The translations under genes were made by a program, and so were the position numbers. The notes beneath the pieces were generated by a model. That model was not told the origin of the DNA. It did not search any database and saw only the letters and a program-made list of their open reading frames with translations. A stretch of DNA of 12,452 nt. It comes from CAZHDI01 sp964531285. GTDB lineage: Bacteria > Pseudomonadota > Alphaproteobacteria > JAJFIK01. Each line of letters begins with the position of its first letter. Within the stretch, counting starts at the first letter, position 1. Positions 7,309 to 12,452 of this stretch are shown piece by piece. The stretch covers positions 1-12,452 of the forward strand of contig CAZHDI010000098.1 in the NCBI GenBank assembly GCA_964531285.1, written 5' to 3'.

Positions 7309-10300
7309 CTACACGCCCCACTCGAAAGTAAGGCTGGCGTTGGCGGTATCGGCGAGGAAGGTTTCGAGCGCGGTTTCACCCACTTGAACCGCGGCGATAG
7401 CGGCGGCGTCCGTTGTCAGGGCCACGAAATCAATCGTGAAACTGTCGCCGTCGGCAATTTCCGGCTGCCACCAGGGATTGCCGGTGGGTTCCAGATCGAC
7501 GATGCCGTTGGCTTGGTCGAAATCCGGATAGACCGGCAGGCCGCTCGCCCAGAAACTCTGTATCGAGAATGCCGTCAGGTCGAGGTCGAAGTCGAATTCG
7601 ATCTGCCCGCTGCCGGTGTCGTTCGTGAGTTCGATGAAACCCTGGAACCCGGCCGAGGCGCCGCCGCCATTGACCCATTGATTGGTGACGTCGATGGACA
7701 CCGCGCCGCCCGACCCGGTGTCGCCGCCGTCACCACCGTCGTCATCATCATTAAGGATCGTGCCGTTCGCCGTTGGGCCAGTGATGCTGCCCGTGCTGGC
7801 ATTGCTCAGCGTCACGGTAAAGCCCTCATCGGCCTCGATATCCGTGTCGCCCGTGACATCCACGGTGAGGGTGGCTGTGCTCTCGCCATCGGCAAAGCTG
7901 ACCTGACCGCTGGGCAGCGTGCCACCGAAATCATCCGCGTCTGCCCCATTGCCGCCGGCTCCCGCCACGTCGAAGTCCAGCGTCGCCGCGCCGCTCGTGT
8001 CACCACTGCGCGTCACCGTGAAGGTGAAAGTGGTCGTGCCGGTATCCCCCTCGGCTTTTGCAGCGTCATCGGCGGCGACGGTGAAGGTGGAGAGCGGCGG
8101 TGGCGGCGTGCCGTCATCGTCATTGCGGATCACACCGAAGGCAGAGCCGTTCTCGCCGATATTGACTTGCGACGGGGCAAACAGCTCGACCTCGAAAACC
8201 TCGTCCGCTTCCGGATCGAAATCGCCGGATACAAGGACTTCGATCGTCTCGACCGTCTCTCCGGCGAGGAACTCAACCGTGGCGGAGGGCGTTATGACGT
8301 TGAAGTCAAAGATATTTTCGTCGTCACCGTCTTGCGGCAGCACAACCCGCCAGGCGACCGTTGCGGTGCGATCTATCATCCCGGTGCGGACCACATCGAA
8401 GGTGAAGGCCGTCAGGCCGACATCACCTTCGGCCTTGTCGGCATCCTTGACGAAGATATCCACTTGGGCGCCCGTCTGCGGGGCAGGGTCGTCATTGTCG
8501 ATTTCGCCGGCCGCCGCACTCGGCGTGCCGATCTCAGCATTGACGGGATCCGACAACGTCACCGTGAAACCCTCGTCACCGGCGAAGATTTCATCCGTAA
8601 ACACATCGATTGTGATGGTTTGGGTCACCTCGCCCGCGCCGAATGACAGTGTCCCGCTGGGGAACTCCGCCCCGTCGAAATCCTGCGCTTCGGCCGGATC
8701 GCTACCCGACGGGGTTACGGCATAGCTGACGCTGACGACATCGTTGAGGGCACCCGTGCGCGTCACCGTGAACGTGAAGGGCGTCGTGCCAGCATTTCCC
8801 TCTGCCTTGTCCGCATCAAGCGCGGCGATGGAGAGGACCGCGTTCACTTCCTCGACCGTAATTGTCACCGTGGCGGTATCGGTGAGGGAACCATCAGAGA
8901 TCGTATAGGTGAAGGTTTCCGTCCCGAAGAAATCATCATCCGGCGTGTAGATAATGCTTTGCCCACTATCCGTGATCTCTGCGGTCCCGTTGGTCGGATC
9001 GCTGACATTGGTGATCGTCAGTGTGTCCTCGTCCGCATCAGTATCATTGGTCAGAGCAAGGATTTCGATCGCAGTGCCTTCATCCGTTGCTTCGGTGTCG
9101 TCAGTCGCAACGGGGGCTTCATTTGCCAGTGCAATAAAAAAGTCTCCGATCGCTATCCTCACGGCGCCTTCAGTAACCGAGGTAAAGCTCAGAAAATCCT
9201 GACCTGCTACGGCACCATTTCGCGCAAGAGTCCCCGTTAGCTCATATCCGTCAGGGAGATCGATGCGGATGACATAGGTGCTGTTTTGATCGAACCCGTC
9301 GTCAAATTCCCAAAGACCACCGCTATCTGAGACGGCTGTTCTTTCACCGTCATCCAACTCGCCATTGTTATTGCTATCGAGATAGAACGTGGCGCCATCG
9401 ACAAACAATAGGTCGGCGGACGTGAGGCCACCACTACGATCGACGTCCACAAGGACACGACCCAAGAGATCGAACAGGTCAGGGTCCGGCTCAAGCGCTT
9501 GCCGCTCGACTGAGCCGATATCGTTTAGTGAGGTGCCCGGCCGGGCTTCGCCGCGCTGATCGACAGTGAAACCTATGCCAAGAACAGCATCCACAAGCGG
9601 GCTGTCCGGTGCGGGCAAATGCGTGAAGGTGGGGCCGCCATTGTCCTTCAGGGCACCCAGTTTTGGGTCTGAGCCATTCACGGTGTTGCCAACGCCGCTG
9701 ACGGACCCGCTGGCGATATAGTTGTAATCGCCCTCAATGATTCCAGCGCTGGAGCCCGGACCAGCAAAATCTGCACTGCCGGTATTTCCGAAAACGACGG
9801 ACTCATCGAGTTCAAAGGCCGCGGCCATGGCCTTGTCGATGGCTTCGATATAGATGCCGGAGCCACCATTGGCGGCGGAATTTTCCGTTATCGTGTTATG
9901 ACGGGCAAAAATGCCGCTGTCCTGACCAATGTATAGGCCACCGCCCTGGTCGCCGGCGGAGTTATTCGACACCGTATTGTTGCTGAAAAAGCTGCCGCTG
10001 AGGTCGTCCCAATAAACGGCGCCGCCGTCACCGGTGAATGTGGCCTGATCGCCTGCGCTGTTGTTGGAGAATGTCGAGTTAGCGAAATTCGGCCCAGCTT
10101 GCGCGCCGGTGCGCACATAGACTGCGCCGCCCTCGAAGGCCGCTCTATTGCTGTCATATGTGACGGTATCCCAAAGTCCTCCCGCGCCGACTTCAAAAAA
10201 GACCGCGCCACCAGAGCCGGCATCCGCTGTCGCTTCATTGTTGGTCAGCGACCCATTCTTAAAATTCAGAATGTTCTGTGTCCCAACAAAAATACCGCCG

Positions 10301-10659
10301 CCATTGGCCGCGACACCATTGGTGATGTTCAGCCCATCAAAGGCAATGTCCATCCAGTTATTGTTGGAACCACCACCGATGAACGTGGCATTACCTAAAT
10401 GAACCGCCCGGCCATTTCCGCCGGCATCCAAGGTGATATCGGCGACGCCATCATCATTCAGGTCGCCATCGATCGCGAGATCGAAACCGTCGGTATCGTA
10501 GAGCGTGGGATCGAAGAAAATCTCGCTGGCCAGATTGATCGTTCCGCCGGACAAAGACGCATCGAACGTGATCAAGTCCCCGTCCTGGGCATCGAGGACA
10601 GCCTGTCGAAGGCTTCCCGCGCCGGAGTCATTGAGATTGGTGACGGTGATCGTGGCCAT
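7309..10659 (-). CDS. Large beta-helix / cadherin-like / Calx-beta surface protein with C-terminal CBM2-like domain
   Basis: Unnamed extracellular repeat protein of 1116 residues. In order: a start typical of this class (ATITVTNLNDSGAGSLRQA); a right-handed beta-helix rich in NN, GG and GGG turns (about 50-300); a choice-of-anchor Q-like segment (about 328-386: DNGGPTFTHLPAPDSPLVDA, then DQRGEARPG and DIGSVE); an SdrD B-like domain with an EF-hand-like DSNNNGELDDGE (about 396-508); a cadherin-like tandem-95 type domain (about 513-602); three Calx-beta domains (about 607-724, 730-848 and 856-971), each ending in an NDD-type turn; a Gly/Asp linker; and a C-terminal domain (986-1116) with Trp995, Trp1037, Trp1063/1064 and Trp1114 that resembles CBM2. 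There are no RTX repeats and no Sec signal, so the export route is unclear. The ATG at 10659 is chosen because GGGGGA stands 6 nt before it and the protein opening matches the class; a start at 10728 would add 23 unlike residues. The 5' half is visibly less GC-rich than the 3' half. Confidence 0.88.
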   Translation of the reverse strand: MATITVTNLNDSGAGSLRQAVLDAQDGDLITFDASLSGGTINLASEIFFDPTLYDTDGFDLAIDGDLNDDGVADITLDAGGNGRAVHLGNATFIGGGSNNNWMDIAFDGLNITNGVAANGGGIFVGTQNILNFKNGSLTNNEATADAGSGGAVFFEVGAGGLWDTVTYDSNRAAFEGGAVYVRTGAQAGPNFANSTFSNNSAGDQATFTGDGGAVYWDDLSGSFFSNNTVSNNSAGDQGGGLYIGQDSGIFARHNTITENSAANGGSGIYIEAIDKAMAAAFELDESVVFGNTGSADFAGPGSSAGIIEGDYNYIASGSVSGVGNTVNGSDPKLGALKDNGGPTFTHLPAPDSPLVDAVLGIGFTVDQRGEARPGTSLNDIGSVERQALEPDPDLFDLLGRVLVDVDRSGGLTSADLLFVDGATFYLDSNNNGELDDGERTAVSDSGGLWEFDDGFDQNSTYVIRIDLPDGYELTGTLARNGAVAGQDFLSFTSVTEGAVRIAIGDFFIALANEAPVATDDTEATDEGTAIEILALTNDTDADEDTLTITNVSDPTNGTAEITDSGQSIIYTPDDDFFGTETFTYTISDGSLTDTATVTITVEEVNAVLSIAALDADKAEGNAGTTPFTFTVTRTGALNDVVSVSYAVTPSGSDPAEAQDFDGAEFPSGTLSFGAGEVTQTITIDVFTDEIFAGDEGFTVTLSDPVNAEIGTPSAAAGEIDNDDPAPQTGAQVDIFVKDADKAEGDVGLTAFTFDVVRTGMIDRTATVAWRVVLPQDGDDENIFDFNVITPSATVEFLAGETVETIEVLVSGDFDPEADEVFEVELFAPSQVNIGENGSAFGVIRNDDDGTPPPPLSTFTVAADDAAKAEGDTGTTTFTFTVTRSGDTSGAATLDFDVAGAGGNGADADDFGGTLPSGQVSFADGESTATLTVDVTGDTDIEADEGFTVTLSNASTGSITGPTANGTILNDDDDGGDGGDTGSGGAVSIDVTNQWVNGGGASAGFQGFIELTNDTGSGQIEFDFDLDLTAFSIQSFWASGLPVYPDFDQANGIVDLEPTGNPWWQPEIADGDSFTIDFVALTTDAAAIAAVQVGETALETFLADTANASLTFEWGV

Positions 10660-10665
10660 GCGGCA

Positions 10666-10671
10666 TCCCCC
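10666..10671 (-). promoter_or_regulatory. Ribosome binding site of the beta-helix gene
   Basis: GGGGGA on the minus strand, 6 nt before the ATG at 10659. It supports this start over the upstream in-frame ATG at 10728. Confidence 0.6.
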
Positions 10672-10717
10672 AATGTGCCGCGCGAGAGTCCAGGCGGCAT
10701 CCCGAACATCGTAGGCG

Positions 10718-10746
10718 CCGATACCCAAGACATAAACAGTCGTTAA
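10718..10746 (-). promoter_or_regulatory. Tentative promoter of the beta-helix gene
   Basis: On the minus strand TTAACG (10741-10746) and TATCGG (10718-10723) are separated by 17 bp and would give a leader of about 50 nt. Both boxes are poor matches (4 and 3 of 6 to the sigma-70 consensus). Confidence 0.2.
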
Positions 10747-11004
10747 CCTACAACGCCTGTGGAAATCCAGCCGTTATGCCATTGAAACTTTAAAACACCC
10801 TCCTGACGAGGATAGAAGCCTGTATCGGCTGCCCATGGTCGTGACGGCTCCTTCGGAAGCGGCGAAATTGCGTCAAGACGGGCATTCTGTGTGGACATAC
10901 ACGCGATCGCGCGGCGCGTTTGTCGACTCAGTCGATCACGCCGCCGGGACCTCTGAGGGTCCTTTTGGAAATGCGCCGGAAGGCGTATTTCCGAGTGCCT
11001 GGCC

Positions 11005-11072
11005 GGCCCCCTCCCCCGCCCAGCCAACCCATTAAGAGTACTCGCGTGGGTCGCCTGGCGGGGGAGCAGGCC
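11005..11072. repeat. Large imperfect inverted repeat (long hairpin or cruciform)
   Basis: CTCCCCCGCC (11011-11020) pairs perfectly with GGCGGGGGAG (11057-11066), and ACCCA (11027-11031) with TGGGT (11047-11051). Between them are three more pairs, two mismatches and one bulge. Outside them GGCC (11005-11008) pairs with GGCC (11069-11072) across a 2x2 internal loop. The 15-nt loop contains the palindrome GAGTACTC. No T tract follows on either strand. It could end transcripts of the chitosanase-like gene, 160 bp upstream on the minus strand, or be an extragenic palindromic element. Confidence 0.65.
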
Positions 11073-11232
11073 AGTTCAGGGCGGGTTCAATCTAGCCCTG
11101 TCACGGATCAACAGTCCGCTGCTGTTCCATGTGGGTGGTTTTGTTGCAAATTGTCAGTAGGCGGCAGACCAGAAGGTGCATTTCGTTGCCTTCTCCCGGC
11201 ATTTCTTGCTCAATCCCCCAGAGCCTTGATTG

Positions 11233-12279
11233 TCAGGTGCGGTCTAGATCATCGATGCAGGCATTCAGACGGCTTTGACCTCCAAAACGTCGGAATGCGC
11301 TCTCACCTGATACTTGGATACGTTCCAACGTATATGGCGGGGACATGCGTTCTCCCGGGAGCATCAAGGTCACAACATCGGGAGTAGCGTAGCTGTAAAC
11401 CTCTTTTCTCGTTTTGGGGTCCTCATCCTTACCATTGAGCACTTTGGCAATGTGCACGGATCCCTCACCCAATCCCCAACTTGGACCAATATCGCCAACA
11501 ATCGCATAGAGTCTTGTCTGGCTGCTGGGATGATAAACGACTGCCAGATCCCCAACATTCACGCCCTTACTGCGGAAATGGCGATGCCGGGGCATGATGA
11601 TAAAGGGCACTTCGAGGGAGTTTAGATATCGCGCTTGATCGCAACGGTCCCGCGATGGGTCGGCAATCAGTGCCGTGGTTGAAACCATGTATCCCTTATA
11701 GGGTGCCTGATCATTAATACAGGGCGCGTGCTTGTCGGTCACTGAGCTGCCCACAGTAGCGACCCCGTAAAAGTCGGTTTTCGGTGCCCCCTCATGCGAC
11801 CAACCAGAATCTCTGGCCTGTTTGAAAAGCTCGACAAGCTTTCGGCATTGATTGTAATTTACGCGTGTTCCGTCCACATCAACAATATTGGCGCCGTTAC
11901 ATATCGTGTTGATGGCCTTACCTTGTGTCCCCCACGGATCATCTGGGTGGTAAGAGGTAGGCGCACCGTCCGTATTGACAGCGTAATGAGATCGAAAGAC
12001 GAGAGCTTCGGGGCTAAAAACGACCTTCTTGGAGCCATGCCCTCTCGTCCGATGACGGAATTCTTGGTTCAAGCCACATTGTGTAACCTCAGAATGTGTA
12101 ACCTCAGAATTCGTGACGGGCGGCGATCCTGTCGGTGTTCCCGTTGTTTCACTCGAAACAGGGGTGGAGGCGTCCGCAACTGTGGCCGTACTCGGCATGG
12201 TTGGATTGCCGGTCACCGCCCCTGAGGTGCATGAAGCGACAAAGATTGTTGAAATCAGCGCAAGTTGATATTTGACCAT
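11233..12279 (-). CDS. Putative lipoprotein resembling family 75 (GH75) chitosanases
   Basis: The 348-residue protein begins with a lipoprotein signal (MVKYQLALISTIFVASC; lipobox VASC, lipid-bearing Cys17), then a Ser/Thr/Pro-rich linker (18-66) and a globular domain (about 68-348). The domain shows the pattern of GH75 endo-chitosanases: VNTDGAPTSYHP (101-112), TDFYGVATVG (168-177), GYMVSTTALIADP (197-209), RYLNSLEVPFIIMP (217-230), VGDLAVVYHP (242-251) and YAIVGDIGPSWGLGEGS (258-274). Asp263 and Glu272 are the likely counterparts of the catalytic Asp/Glu pair of fungal GH75 enzymes, though their spacing here is short. Cysteines 127/145 and 187/213 could form disulfides, fitting an exported protein. 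An in-frame ATG at 12291 is also possible; 12279 is preferred because GGGGA stands 5 nt upstream. The DNA is visibly poorer in GC than the left of the window, hinting at transfer. Activity on chitosan is inferred from similarity only. Confidence 0.72.
   Translation of the reverse strand: MVKYQLALISTIFVASCTSGAVTGNPTMPSTATVADASTPVSSETTGTPTGSPPVTNSEVTHSEVTQCGLNQEFRHRTRGHGSKKVVFSPEALVFRSHYAVNTDGAPTSYHPDDPWGTQGKAINTICNGANIVDVDGTRVNYNQCRKLVELFKQARDSGWSHEGAPKTDFYGVATVGSSVTDKHAPCINDQAPYKGYMVSTTALIADPSRDRCDQARYLNSLEVPFIIMPRHRHFRSKGVNVGDLAVVYHPSSQTRLYAIVGDIGPSWGLGEGSVHIAKVLNGKDEDPKTRKEVYSYATPDVVTLMLPGERMSPPYTLERIQVSGESAFRRFGGQSRLNACIDDLDRT
12081..12110. repeat. 15-bp perfect tandem duplication in the lipoprotein linker
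   Basis: GTGTAACCTCAGAAT occurs twice head to tail. The unit is five codons, so the frame is kept and the linker reads NSEVTHSEVTQ. It suggests recent slippage in the disordered Ser/Thr linker behind the lipid anchor. Confidence 0.9.
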
Positions 12280-12401
12280 CGTCGTCCCCATTCGATCCCG
12301 TCACTGGGATCCTTATCACGATGCCGCGCAAGAACCCCATGCTGGACTGGGTGAGCTTGTCATGGGTGCGATTTTCAACCGCGATAGCAGTTTATGTGAG
12401 T

Positions 12402-12443
12402 CACCTCGGTTATACCTACCGGCATTAGTCAACCGATGAGGTG
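12402..12443. repeat. Imperfect inverted repeat at the right edge
   Basis: CACCTCGGTT (12402-12411) pairs with AACCG-ATG-AGGTG (12431-12443), with a 3-nt bulge and a 19-nt loop. It lies about 120 bp upstream of the lipoprotein gene. It could be a regulatory site or the end of an upstream unit; the window ends 9 bp later. Confidence 0.45.
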
Positions 12444-12452
12444 GACGGCCTC

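Larger units (their letters stand above)
10660..11232. other. Gene-free stretch between the beta-helix gene and the chitosanase-like gene
   Basis: About 570 bp without a gene I can support. It holds the tentative promoter at 10718-10746, the CGCGATCGCGC element at 10902-10912, a strong imperfect inverted repeat at 11005-11072, and GGTTTTGTTGCAAA (11137-11150), which recalls IS6-family terminal repeats. A 51-codon minus-strand frame (10743-10898) was considered and not called. Confidence 0.5.

Noticed and set aside
7384..8725. Plus-strand frames of 420 and 268 aa opposite the Calx-beta region
   Set aside because: They are shadows of the repeat gene, with Ser/Val-rich or Arg-rich composition and no ribosome binding site.
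2597..10659. CRISPR-like regular repetition in the large genes
   Set aside because: The spacing is about 200 bp, the units vary, and they follow the reading frame of FG-GAP and Calx-beta domains.
10743..10898. 51-codon minus-strand frame ending in WHNGWISTGVVG
   Set aside because: It looks slightly protein-like, but it has no Shine-Dalgarno site, its third positions are mixed unlike the neighbours, and no family is recognised. It overlaps the tentative promoter region of the beta-helix gene.
10920..11387. 155-aa plus-strand frame across the inverted repeat and the end of the lipoprotein gene
   Set aside because: Its Pro run comes from the inverted repeat, it overlaps the lipoprotein gene in antisense, and it has no domain.

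Overview
The window looks like a piece of a high-GC alphaproteobacterial chromosome. The NuoA and NuoB proteins are of the alphaproteobacterial type, the tRNA-Asp carries an encoded CCA, and the large secreted proteins are typical of free-living, often aquatic, alphaproteobacteria. The lineage is inferred from protein character only; no search was possible.

Left part (1-1273, all minus strand): the start of a respiratory complex I operon, with nuoA followed after 4 nt by nuoB, which is cut by the left edge. A gene-free stretch of about 470 bp follows, then a tRNA-Asp (GTC) with a plausible promoter just upstream of it. This part is core genome.

Middle left (1274-2596): one plus-strand gene for an exported isoaspartyl peptidase / plant-type L-asparaginase with a strong Shine-Dalgarno site and a Sec signal peptide. 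It converges on the next gene, and the short gap between them holds two hairpins.

Middle (2597-10659, minus strand): two very large genes for extracellular repeat proteins, separated by a 580 bp gap. The first (1376 aa) has 14 FG-GAP calcium-binding repeats split exactly 7 + 7, each set followed by a cadherin-like domain, then RTX nonapeptides and a C-terminal type I secretion tail. The second (1116 aa) has an N-terminal beta-helix with a choice-of-anchor Q-like end, an SdrD B-like domain, a cadherin-like domain, three Calx-beta domains and a C-terminal domain that resembles carbohydrate-binding family CBM2. Neither has a Sec signal peptide. No type I secretion ABC transporter or membrane fusion protein lies in the window.

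Right part (10660-12452): a gap of about 570 bp holding a large imperfect inverted repeat, then a minus-strand gene for a lipoprotein that resembles glycoside hydrolase family 75 chitosanases. This end is visibly poorer in GC than the rest. A possible theme for the right two thirds is surface adhesion and polysaccharide contact (propeller/RTX protein, CBM2-like protein, chitosanase-like lipoprotein), but the genes are not tightly linked and this grouping is inference.
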